Assembly (NCBI GenBank): GCA_024642325.1
Contig: JAHEBI010000214.1
Location: 1-5,174 of the forward strand
Length of the DNA: 5,174 bases
Source: Eudoraea sp.
GTDB lineage: Bacteria > Bacteroidota > Bacteroidia > Flavobacteriales > Flavobacteriaceae
Direction of reading: 5' to 3'
The notes beneath the pieces were generated by a model, which saw only the letters and a list, made by a program, of their open reading frames with translations, had not been told where the DNA came from and searched no databases. A program made the translations under genes and the position numbers. Below are positions 1 to 5,174 of this stretch, piece by piece. Position 1 is the first letter of the stretch. Each line of letters begins with the position of its first letter.

Positions 1-243
1 AACAAATGGGAAGACAAAACTTACCTTAGGTATACAGGATATCCTGGTGGTCAGAGATCAACCACTGCAAGGGAACTGTTAGTCAAAAATCCTGCAAGTA
101 TCATTGAAAAAGCAGTGAAAGGTATGCTTCCAAAAAACAAATTAGGCGCTGAATTGTTTAGAAACTTAAGAGTTTATGCCGGAACTGAACATGATCAGGA
201 GGCTCAAAAACCAAAGGCTATTAACTTAAATGACCTTAACTAA
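1..243 (+). CDS. rplM: Large-subunit ribosomal protein uL13, C-terminal part (5' end outside window)
   Basis: Frame 1 is open from the first base to the TAA at 241-243 and encodes 80 residues, about the C-terminal half of L13 (usually 140-150 residues in bacteria). The segment YTGYPGGQRS followed by the signature around VKGMLPKNKLG and NLRVYAGTEHDQ is typical of L13. L13 is an early-assembling 23S rRNA-binding protein of the 50S subunit. The gene lies immediately upstream of rpsI, the conserved bacterial L13-S9 pair, so the two are surely cotranscribed. The start codon, promoter and any rplM leader lie upstream of the window and cannot be assessed. Identity is clear from sequence and context. 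Confidence 0.97.
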   Translation, partial: NKWEDKTYLRYTGYPGGQRSTTARELLVKNPASIIEKAVKGMLPKNKLGAELFRNLRVYAGTEHDQEAQKPKAINLNDLN

Positions 244-630
244 ATGGACATAATTCATAAAATAGGCAGAAGAAAAACGGCTGTTGCACGGGTATATATT
301 TCAGAAGGAAAAGGCAACATTACCGTTAATAAAAGGACATTAGAAGATTATTTTTCTACGGCTACTCTACAGTATAAAGTAAAGCAACCTTTTGCGCTTA
401 CTAATACTGTGGACAATTATGATGTGAAAGTTAATGTTTACGGAGGTGGAATTACCGGACAGGCGGAAGCGGTGCGACTGGCTTTGTCAAGGGCCCTTTG
501 TGAGATTGAGGCTGAAAACAGGGTAGTATTAAAACCTGAAGGTTTACTTACGAGAGATCCCAGAATGGTTGAGCGTAAAAAGTTTGGTCAGAAAAAGGCA
601 CGTAAAAAATTCCAATTCTCGAAACGATAA
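244..630 (+). CDS. rpsI: Small-subunit ribosomal protein uS9
   Basis: This encodes a complete 128-residue S9, the normal bacterial length. The N-terminal block IGRRKTAVARVYISEGKG, the glycine-rich VNVYGGGITGQAEAVRLALSRAL and the basic tail LLTRDPRMVERKKFGQKKARKKFQFSKR are the family hallmarks. The final SKR tail is the extension that reaches the P-site tRNA in the 30S subunit. The ATG follows the rplM stop directly (TAAATG), with no spacer and no visible Shine-Dalgarno sequence. Translation probably depends on termination-reinitiation from rplM or on the A-rich context usual in flavobacteria. The start is secure because the conserved GRRKTA motif begins at residue 8, as in homologues. Confidence 0.98.
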   Translation: MDIIHKIGRRKTAVARVYISEGKGNITVNKRTLEDYFSTATLQYKVKQPFALTNTVDNYDVKVNVYGGGITGQAEAVRLALSRALCEIEAENRVVLKPEGLLTRDPRMVERKKFGQKKARKKFQFSKR

Positions 631-640
631 AATTATATTC

Positions 641-665
641 TGGTCCTGGAACGAATTCAGGATTG
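641..665 (+). other. Hairpin just downstream of rpsI (possible weak terminator or processing site)
   Basis: TCCTGGA (644-650) pairs with TTCAGGA (656-662), with one G-U pair, around a five-base loop. G-U pairs could extend the helix outward to about 641-665. It starts 11 bases after the rpsI stop. It is not followed by a real T-run (the next bases are TTGTTAACCC), so it is a poor intrinsic terminator. It may instead protect the 3' end of rplM-rpsI mRNA, or form the first helix of the rpsB leader. Seen in sequence; function inferred. Confidence 0.45.
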
Positions 666-863
666 TTAACCCAAGTTCATTGAAAGTCTCACCTAAGAGG
701 GACAATTAAAAATCAAAACCTTTTTAGGGGTATCTTATATAAGATGTCTTTAAAACAGGTAAAGGTTAAATTTAGTTTAGCATCTAAATGTTGGAGGCTT
801 TCCGTTTAGAAGGAATACCACTTCAATATTGCTAATTCAAAAGAACGTAAACTAAGTATTAAA
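666..863 (+). promoter_or_regulatory. Structured untranslated leader of rpsB (candidate S2 autoregulatory leader)
   Basis: The rpsI-rpsB gap is long for this cluster and holds several predicted helices. A short helix pairs GTCTC (686-690) with GGGAC (699-703). A long hairpin of about 15 pairs (722-736 with 741-755, including several G-U pairs) has an ATAT loop and may be extended by AACC (717-720) with GGTT (764-767). A near-perfect 8-pair helix joins TCTAAATG (783-790) to CGTTTAGA (803-810) around a 12-base loop containing GGAGGCTTTC. Alternative pairings exist: TTAACC (666-671) with GGTTAA (764-769), and GGTAT (729-733) with ATACC (815-819). rpsB leaders are targets of S2 feedback in other bacteria, which makes autogenous control a reasonable inference here. 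I find no TAnnTTTG promoter match in it, so rpsB may be read from upstream or from a promoter I cannot recognise. Confidence 0.55.
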
Positions 864-1961
864 ATGGCTAAGAAAGCTGAAGTTAAAGAATTATTAGAAG
901 CTGGTGTACACTTTGGACACCTTACACGAAAATGGAATCCAAATATGGCTCCCTACATCTACATGGAGCGGAATGGGATTCACGTAATCAATTTATACAA
1001 AACGGTTGCTAAATTGGAAGAGGCTAATGAAGCCCTGTCCAAAATTGCGGCATCTGGCCGGAAAATCTTATTTGTAGCTACAAAGAAACAGGCCAAAGAC
1101 ATTGTTGCTGAGAAAGTATCCAATGTAAATATGCCTTACATTACGGAAAGATGGCCCGGTGGTATGTTGACAAACTTTGTTACCATAAGAAAGGCGGTAA
1201 AAAAAATGGCTTCCATTGATCGGATGAAGAAGGACGGGACGTTTAATACCCTTTCTAAAAAAGAACGTTTACAGGTAGATCGTCTCCGTGCTAAATTAGA
1301 AAAGAACCTTGGTTCTATATCGGATATGACACGTTTACCCGGAGCACTATTTATTGTAGATACGATGCGGGAGCATATTGCTGTAAAAGAGGCCCAAAAA
1401 TTGAACATCCCCATCTTTGCCATGGTGGATACCAACTCAGATCCACGACCCATTAATTATGTGATTCCTTCAAACGATGATGCATCTAAATCTATTAATG
1501 TGATTTTAACTGAGGTTACAAATGCAATTGCTGCTGGTCTGGAAGAGCGTAAATCCGAAAAACAATCCGTTAAAGAGGGTGCCTCTGATGAAACTACACC
1601 CCAGGACAAATCACCAAAAGTTGAGAAAAAAGCTGAGAAAGAAACAGTTGTAGCAACTAAGGCACCTGAAAAAGAAAAAAAAGAAGTTAAAAAGGCAGCG
1701 AAAGAGGATTCAGACAATCTGACAAAAATTGAAGGTATTGGCCCGAAAGCAGCTGAAGCTCTCATTAAAGCTGGTATTGATTCCTATGCGACTTTAGCAG
1801 AAACAGATGCTGAAAAAATCAAGGAAATCCTGACTGAAGCGAGCTCCAGAATGGCTCATTTAGATCCAGGCTCCTGGCCAAAACAAGCAGAAATGGCTGC
1901 TGAAGGAAACTGGGATGAGTTGAAAGCCTGGCAGGATAAGGCTAAAGGTGGCGTAGAGTAA
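864..1961 (+). CDS. rpsB: Small-subunit ribosomal protein uS2 with extra C-terminal helix-hairpin-helix-like domain
   Basis: The 365-residue product has a normal S2 core at about 1-228: VKELLEAGVHFGH near the N-terminus, RWPGGMLTNF at 96-105, the second S2 signature within PGALFIVDTMREHIAVKEAQ around 159-178, and NSDPRP...IPSNDDA at 191-207. S2 binds late to the 30S subunit and is needed for S1 docking. The core is followed by a Lys/Glu/Ala-rich, probably disordered linker (229-283). Next comes a folded-looking domain (284-365) opening with LTKIEGIGPKAAEALIKAGI, a GxG helix-hairpin-helix motif, and ending in a Trp-containing helical segment (WPKQAEMAAEGNWDELKAWQ). Most bacterial S2 proteins are about 230-280 residues, so the extension is notable. 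A similar domain is, from memory, attached to L21 in many Bacteroidota. The ATG is preceded by A-rich sequence with no Shine-Dalgarno. The reading frame is continuous, so the fusion is real unless the assembly is wrong. Confidence 0.97.
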   Translation: MAKKAEVKELLEAGVHFGHLTRKWNPNMAPYIYMERNGIHVINLYKTVAKLEEANEALSKIAASGRKILFVATKKQAKDIVAEKVSNVNMPYITERWPGGMLTNFVTIRKAVKKMASIDRMKKDGTFNTLSKKERLQVDRLRAKLEKNLGSISDMTRLPGALFIVDTMREHIAVKEAQKLNIPIFAMVDTNSDPRPINYVIPSNDDASKSINVILTEVTNAIAAGLEERKSEKQSVKEGASDETTPQDKSPKVEKKAEKETVVATKAPEKEKKEVKKAAKEDSDNLTKIEGIGPKAAEALIKAGIDSYATLAETDAEKIKEILTEASSRMAHLDPGSWPKQAEMAAEGNWDELKAWQDKAKGGVE

Positions 1962-1990
1962 ATAAGGTTAAAAAATATAATAAACAACTG

Positions 1991-2008
1991 AATACGAGCA
2001 GTCGTGTT
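1991..2008 (+). other. Hairpin in the rpsB-tsf spacer
   Basis: AATACGA (1991-1997) pairs with TCGTGTT (2002-2008), seven pairs including one G-U, around the loop GCAG. It sits in the 65-base gap between the rpsB stop and the tsf ATG and is followed by CTATAAAAAATAAATAAA, which is A-rich, not T-rich. It is therefore not an intrinsic terminator on the plus strand. It could be an RNA-processing site or a mild attenuator setting the S2 to EF-Ts ratio. Function is inferred only. Confidence 0.35.
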
Positions 2009-2026
2009 CTATAAAAAATAAATAAA

Positions 2027-2851
2027 ATGGTAAAAATTACCGCTGCAGAAGTTAATAATTTAAGAAAGACCACAGGCGCTGGAATGATGGATTGCAAAAA
2101 TGCCCTGGTTGAAGCAGAAGGAGATTTTGAACTAGCTATAGAAATCCTTCGAAAAAAGGGGCAAAAAGTGGCTGCCAAGAGGGCAGACAGAGATTCTTCT
2201 GAAGGCGCCACAATAGCCGCCGTAAATTCTGACAATACAAGTGGAGTTATTATTTCGCTGAATTGTGAAACAGATTTTGTTGCCAAGAATGATAGTTTTG
2301 TTTCCCTTGCCAATGAACTGGCTGAACTTGCGCTTAATTTTGACAACAAGGATGAATTTTTAAATGCAAGTTACAACGGTATATCTGTACAGGAAAAACT
2401 GACCGAACAGACTGGTGTAATTGGCGAAAAAATTGAAATTGGCGGCTTTAGGAAACTAAATGCTCCATTTGTAGGATCATATATTCATGCCGGAAACAAG
2501 ATTGCAACTTTGGTAGGACTTTCCAGCGCGGTAGAAGGTGCCGCTGCAGCCGCTAAAGACGTGGCTATGCAGGCCGCTGCAATGAACCCTGTTGCATTGG
2601 ACGAATCTGCTGTAGATCAATCAGTTATTGACAAAGAGATAGAAATTGCCAAAGAGCAGTTACGCCAGGAAGGTAAGCCTGAGGCCATGTTGGATAATAT
2701 CGCAAAAGGAAAATTAAAACGTTTCTTTAAAGATAATACGCTGGTAAACCAGGATTTTATTAAGGACAATAAACAAAGTGTTTCTCAGTACATCAAATCT
2801 GTAGATCCAAAGTTGGAAATCACAGGTTTTGAGCGGGTAGCTTTAGGGTAA
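2027..2851 (+). CDS. tsf: Translation elongation factor Ts (EF-Ts)
   Basis: The complete 274-residue protein is within the usual EF-Ts range. EF-Ts is the cytoplasmic nucleotide-exchange factor that releases GDP from EF-Tu. The N-terminal UBA-like domain (about 1-55) has the signature VNNLRKTTGAGMMDCKNALVEA and KKGQKVAAKRADR. The catalytic TDFVAKN motif at 82-88, which inserts near the EF-Tu nucleotide site, is intact, and SYIHAGNKIATLVGL plus KDVAMQAAAMNP mark the second core subdomain. The gene follows rpsB in the classical rpsB-tsf order, and the strong hairpin terminator 25 bases after its stop ends the cluster. The start is fixed by the conserved N-terminus MVKITAAEVNNLR; upstream sequence is A-rich with no Shine-Dalgarno. 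Confidence 0.98.
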   Translation: MVKITAAEVNNLRKTTGAGMMDCKNALVEAEGDFELAIEILRKKGQKVAAKRADRDSSEGATIAAVNSDNTSGVIISLNCETDFVAKNDSFVSLANELAELALNFDNKDEFLNASYNGISVQEKLTEQTGVIGEKIEIGGFRKLNAPFVGSYIHAGNKIATLVGLSSAVEGAAAAAKDVAMQAAAMNPVALDESAVDQSVIDKEIEIAKEQLRQEGKPEAMLDNIAKGKLKRFFKDNTLVNQDFIKDNKQSVSQYIKSVDPKLEITGFERVALG

Positions 2852-2875
2852 AACACTTATTAAAGACCAGGTAAG

Positions 2876-2907
2876 AAACCACTTTTCAAAAAGAAAAGTG
2901 GTTTTTT
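2876..2907 (+). terminator. Intrinsic terminator of tsf, probably bidirectional
   Basis: A perfect 12-pair stem, AAACCACTTTTC (2876-2887) with GAAAAGTGGTTT (2893-2904), surrounds the loop AAAAA and runs into six T residues (2902-2907). It lies 25 bases after the tsf stop. On the minus strand the same stem is followed by TTTCTT and lies 8 bases beyond the stop of the small regulator gene. It therefore probably ends transcription from both convergent operons. Confidence 0.92.
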
Positions 2908-2914
2908 GTTGGAT

Positions 2915-3124
2915 CTACTTTACCCAATCCTGTTCTTCCAGTTCAAAAAGTTCATTTACAGAGATTTTAAATATCCCGGAAAGACGCAAAGACAGTACAG
3001 TCGACGGCACATATTTCCCAAGCTCCATAGCATTGATTGTTTGTCTGCTTACTTTAGCCTTATCAGCAAGCTGAGCCTGGGTCATATTTTGTATTGCCCT
3101 ATGAATTTTAATACTGTTCTTCAT
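2915..3124 (-). CDS. Small Cro/CI-type (XRE family) helix-turn-helix transcriptional regulator
   Basis: This is a complete 69-residue protein consisting of little more than one HTH_3 DNA-binding domain. The helix-turn-helix is visible in TQAQLADKAKVSRQTINAMELG (about 15-36), followed by the KYVPST and IFKISVNELFELEE segments that close the five-helix fold. It resembles the YozG-like group of compact regulators, which have no separate ligand or dimerisation domain. It is the second gene of a two-gene operon: its ATG lies inside the end of the preceding membrane-protein gene (17-base overlap, different frame), implying translational coupling. Its gene ends 8 bases before the shared terminator. 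Its target is unknown; a palindrome at the operon promoter (3593-3609) is a plausible autoregulatory operator. Confidence 0.93.
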   Translation of the reverse strand: MKNSIKIHRAIQNMTQAQLADKAKVSRQTINAMELGKYVPSTVLSLRLSGIFKISVNELFELEEQDWVK

Positions 3125-3593
3125 AACTCACAGATTTGCTTAGTCTCCAAAGTTTGACATTAAATCTAATAATAAAGAAAAACAACATAGTGAACATATT
3201 GAATACCATCGCCCAAAAAAAGGAGAAGTCATAAAGAAATAAGAATGCCACAAGTAAGACGCCATAATTCAAATACATAGCCCAAACCAGAGATTCTAAT
3301 CGCATTTTTGTAATTAGTTCATCTTCGTTCTTTTCCTTTGAAAATGCCACTATAATACCTCCTATTATGACTAAAATACCAAGTATTTCGTTTAATATAT
3401 TATTTTCGACCAGACCAATAAACGTATAGTTTCCCAAAAAATCCTTATCAATAAATATTCCTATTACACGGGCATCAAAAATTGGGGGTTCCCAATCCGT
3501 AATAATGGTAATTAACCCTAAAATCACTGAGGGTACTAAGATTATCCAACCTAACATTTTGAACTTCGATGAAAGTAAATAATTTGTTTCCAT
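3108..3593 (-). CDS. Predicted four-helix inner-membrane protein of unknown function, paired with HTH regulator
   Basis: The product has 161 residues. Four hydrophobic stretches are likely membrane helices: about 13-32 (MLGWIILVPSVILGLITIIT), 66-84, 102-120 and 122-143. Between helices 2 and 3 lies a charged loop, SKEKNEDELITKMRLESLVWA (84-104), which looks like the family's most distinctive feature; aromatic residues crowd helices 3 and 4 (FLFLYDFSFFW, FTMLFFFIIRF). There is no signal peptide or recognisable catalytic motif. I recognise the arrangement from other Bacteroidota, where similar membrane proteins sit beside small XRE regulators, but I know of no proven function. The regulator gene overlaps its 3' end by 17 bases. 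The ATG is 15 bases downstream of a good TAnnTTTG promoter box, giving a very short leader. Gene is real with high confidence; function is open. Confidence 0.88.
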   Translation of the reverse strand: METNYLLSSKFKMLGWIILVPSVILGLITIITDWEPPIFDARVIGIFIDKDFLGNYTFIGLVENNILNEILGILVIIGGIIVAFSKEKNEDELITKMRLESLVWAMYLNYGVLLVAFLFLYDFSFFWAMVFNMFTMLFFFIIRFNVKLWRLSKSVSYEEQY

Positions 3594-3609
3594 GATTAAT
3601 TTTTAATCA
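3593..3609. promoter_or_regulatory. 17-base palindrome at the operon start site (putative operator)
   Basis: TGATTAA-TTT-TTAATCA has perfect 7-base arms around a 3-base centre. It overlaps the end of the -7 box, the predicted transcription start and the first base of the membrane-protein ATG. A repressor bound here would block initiation. The neighbouring HTH gene is the obvious candidate ligand, but the arms are AT-rich in an AT-rich region, so chance is not excluded. Confidence 0.45.
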
Positions 3610-3639
3610 AATGTAAAGTTTATTTTACTTTTAGACAAA
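3608..3639 (-). promoter_or_regulatory. Bacteroidota-type promoter for the membrane protein/HTH operon
   Basis: Read on the minus strand, TTTG (3639-3636) is followed after 20 bases by TACATTTG (3615-3608). This fits the Bacteroidota housekeeping promoter consensus TTTG / TAnnTTTG at suitable spacing. The predicted transcription start is a few bases past 3608, so the untranslated leader would be only about 10 bases before the ATG at 3593. This also indicates that the operon need not rely on read-through from the peptidase gene. Confidence 0.7.
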
Positions 3640-3682
3640 TTATTTTTACATTATACTGAACTCTTTGTTTTAGTACTTATTC

Positions 3683-3705
3683 AGTTAAAATTCAAATGTT
3701 GAATT
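3683..3705 (-). terminator. Weak candidate terminator downstream of the M61 peptidase gene
   Basis: AATTCAA (3689-3695) and TTGAATT (3699-3705) form a perfect 7-pair stem with a 3-base loop (ATG on the plus strand, CAT on the minus). It lies 10 bases beyond the peptidase stop on the minus strand. The stem has only one G-C pair per arm and is followed by TTTTAAC, a short T-run, so termination would be inefficient. It could equally be a protein-binding palindrome. Confidence 0.35.
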
Positions 3706-3715
3706 GTTCTAACGG

Positions 3716-5174
3716 TCAGCCTTTGAGCCAGGCCTTCCTAAGTATGGATTGGGGTGTATTTTCCAAATTATCTATTGGTGCAATGACTGTTACCTTAACG
3801 GTTGGATCCCCTACTTTGCCATGAAGTATTAATTCTTTCTCACCCCGTTGAACGACCATGTTAATTTCCCTGTTAGCAGTCCATCCAAAACTTTGTCCAA
3901 TAATTGGCCTTATTGATTCCAATGAAATGGGCATGCCATCAATACTCTTTATGGTATCACCTCCCTGTGCACCAAGATCTGTAAAAAAGGTATTTAATTC
4001 AATACCGTTTCTTATAAAAATTGCATCATTGTTACTTTGATCAATATCTATGAAGGGTATTTCTCCGTTTAAAAAATAACCGCTTTGTTCTTGTATGTCC
4101 ATCTTTCCTAATCCCACTGAGGCCAGAATCTCTTCATAATCCAAAGGTGTTGTGCCTATAACATGCGTATCAAAAAATGGTTTTATTTCAGGATAAGTCA
4201 TTGCTACAATCTCGTCAATAATATCCTTGTCTTCAAATGGAGTATCATTATCATATTTTTTCGAAAGTTCCTTCATTAACCATAATACACCCTTTTCTCC
4301 GTTACTCAATTCCCTGAGTCTAATATCCAGGCTCATATTGATTAAGGTACCTTTTTCATAAACATTGGCATAATTCCCTTTATAAGGGTTTTCAAAGATG
4401 TTTTTACTCATAGTTGTAAATGACATTTCATCATCATATGCCCTGGAGTTATATATTTTATCTGCAATGCGTTTATAAAATTCGGTTTCATCTATTAGAC
4501 CCTGCTGAATCTGAAAAAGGTTTGCGAAATATTCAGTAGTCCCTTCATACATCCATAGGTGTTCAGACATTTTAGGGTTGTTAAAATCAAAGTATTGTAT
4601 TTCTTTTGAATGCACATTCAGAGGGGTAACAATATGAAAAAATTCATGTGAGACAACATCAATCATGGCTTTTTCCAGATCCTGTAATGGCATTTGTTCA
4701 GGTAGCACTACTAAAGTAGAAGTATGATGCTCCAAAGCTCCAAATCCGGAGGCATCCCTTTCGTCCAGCGTAGATAAGTACAACAAAATATTATATTCCT
4801 TTGTGCCATCAATATCTCCAAGAAATGCCTTTTGAGCCCTCATCATAAGCTCCATACTCTCCCGCAAATCTTCTGCCGAATAAATATCGTTTGGAGAATA
4901 AACACTCAGATTAACGGCAATATCATTGATGACAAAAGAAGCGGTATTTGATTTGGCATAAAGGATAGGGCTATCCACCACCTCAAAATATCTTGATGCT
5001 AGAAACGTATCTGTTATACTATTGTTATCATCCTGCTTTTTTATCAATGATGTTGTAGGCACTAAATCCGAAGGAGCAGAAACAATTAGCTCATAAGGCA
5101 CTTCTTTTAATCCCTCAAAATAGCCAACAAAGCCGTGAAGATTCAATACAAAATTTTGATCTTTTAAGATATTT
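3716..5174 (-). CDS. M61-family (glycyl aminopeptidase-like) zinc metallopeptidase with PDZ-like domain, N-terminus missing
   Basis: The reading frame is open from the window edge at 5174 to the stop at 3716-3718, giving about 485 residues of a longer protein. No ATG lies near the edge; the codon at 5146 that could be taken as a start is an in-frame TTG, and upstream codons continue without a stop, so the true start is outside. Family marks are the GFGALEHHTSTLVVLP segment, the zinc motif HEFFH (4648-4634), the third ligand Glu in LWMYEGTTEYF (codon 4546-4544), and NVYEKGTLINMSLDIRLREL. The C-terminal part, about 4110-3720, holds a PDZ-like domain including LGAQGGDTIKSIDGMPI. All metal ligands are intact, so it should be active. 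M61 enzymes remove N-terminal Gly or Ala, and many in Bacteroidota are exported; export cannot be judged without the N-terminus. It lies 122 bases upstream of the membrane protein/HTH operon, apparently as a separate unit. Confidence 0.9.
   Translation of the reverse strand, partial: NILKDQNFVLNLHGFVGYFEGLKEVPYELIVSAPSDLVPTTSLIKKQDDNNSITDTFLASRYFEVVDSPILYAKSNTASFVINDIAVNLSVYSPNDIYSAEDLRESMELMMRAQKAFLGDIDGTKEYNILLYLSTLDERDASGFGALEHHTSTLVVLPEQMPLQDLEKAMIDVVSHEFFHIVTPLNVHSKEIQYFDFNNPKMSEHLWMYEGTTEYFANLFQIQQGLIDETEFYKRIADKIYNSRAYDDEMSFTTMSKNIFENPYKGNYANVYEKGTLINMSLDIRLRELSNGEKGVLWLMKELSKKYDNDTPFEDKDIIDEIVAMTYPEIKPFFDTHVIGTTPLDYEEILASVGLGKMDIQEQSGYFLNGEIPFIDIDQSNNDAIFIRNGIELNTFFTDLGAQGGDTIKSIDGMPISLESIRPIIGQSFGWTANREINMVVQRGEKELILHGKVGDPTVKVTVIAPIDNLENTPQSILRKAWLKG

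Noticed and set aside
771..790. TTTAGTTTAG region as an rpsB promoter
   Set aside because: It does not match TAnnTTTG and no properly spaced TTTG element accompanies it.
1136..1453. Minus-strand open frame of 105 codons inside rpsB
   Set aside because: It lies opposite the conserved S2 core and shows no recognisable motif; it is an antisense shadow.
1666..1700. Possible frameshift at the A-rich runs of the S2 linker that would make the C-terminal domain an artefact
   Set aside because: The frame stays open on both sides and the downstream domain is coherent in the same frame, so no indel is needed to explain the sequence.
1457..1765. Minus-strand open frame of 102 codons opposite the S2 linker
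   Set aside because: The Ser/Phe/Ala-rich product is simply the complement of Lys/Glu-rich codons; no independent evidence for a gene.
1942..2349. Minus-strand open frame of 135 codons across the rpsB-tsf junction
   Set aside because: Opposite conserved tsf coding sequence, no start context or promoter and no motif.
2906..3157. Plus-strand open frame of 83 codons after tsf
   Set aside because: It starts inside the terminator T-run and runs antisense to the well-supported HTH gene.
3858..4040. Plus-strand open frame of 60 codons inside the peptidase gene
   Set aside because: Antisense to the PDZ-like region of the M61 gene; no supporting signal.
5144..5146. TTG as the start codon of the M61 peptidase
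   Set aside because: The frame continues upstream without a stop to the window edge and M61 proteins have a further N-terminal domain, so the gene is cut by the window, not started here.

Overview
The window looks like a chromosomal segment of a member of the Bacteroidota, most probably a marine-type flavobacterium. This rests on four things: the order rplM-rpsI-rpsB-tsf, the Flavobacteriia-like sequences of S9 and S2, start codons preceded by A-rich stretches rather than Shine-Dalgarno sequences, and one promoter on the minus strand that fits the Bacteroidota TTTG / TAnnTTTG consensus. The DNA is AT-rich throughout.

Positions 1-2851 (plus strand) are a translation-machinery cluster. It holds the 3' part of rplM (L13), rpsI (S9) starting on the base after the rplM stop, a 233-base untranslated stretch with several hairpins, rpsB (S2), a 65-base spacer with a small hairpin, and tsf (EF-Ts). 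A strong hairpin terminator at 2876-2907 closes the cluster. The S2 protein is unusual: after a normal core it has a Lys/Glu/Ala-rich linker and an extra C-terminal helix-hairpin-helix-like domain. The untranslated stretch before rpsB resembles a structured leader that could carry autogenous control by S2, but this is an inference from folding by eye.

Positions 2915-5174 (minus strand) hold three co-directional genes that converge on tsf. The first in transcription order is the C-terminal part of an M61-family metallopeptidase, with zinc motif HEFFH, a downstream Glu ligand and a PDZ-like domain; its N-terminus lies beyond the window. After 122 bases comes a small two-gene operon: a four-helix membrane protein of unknown function, overlapping by 17 bases a 69-residue Cro/CI-type DNA-binding protein. 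The operon has its own well-formed promoter, and a 17-base palindrome lies between the promoter and the start codon, which suggests autoregulation by the small regulator.

I see no mobile element, CRISPR array, tRNA or rRNA. Nothing here is clearly a new biological system. The best leads are the S2 domain fusion, the rpsB leader and the membrane protein/regulator pair with its putative operator.
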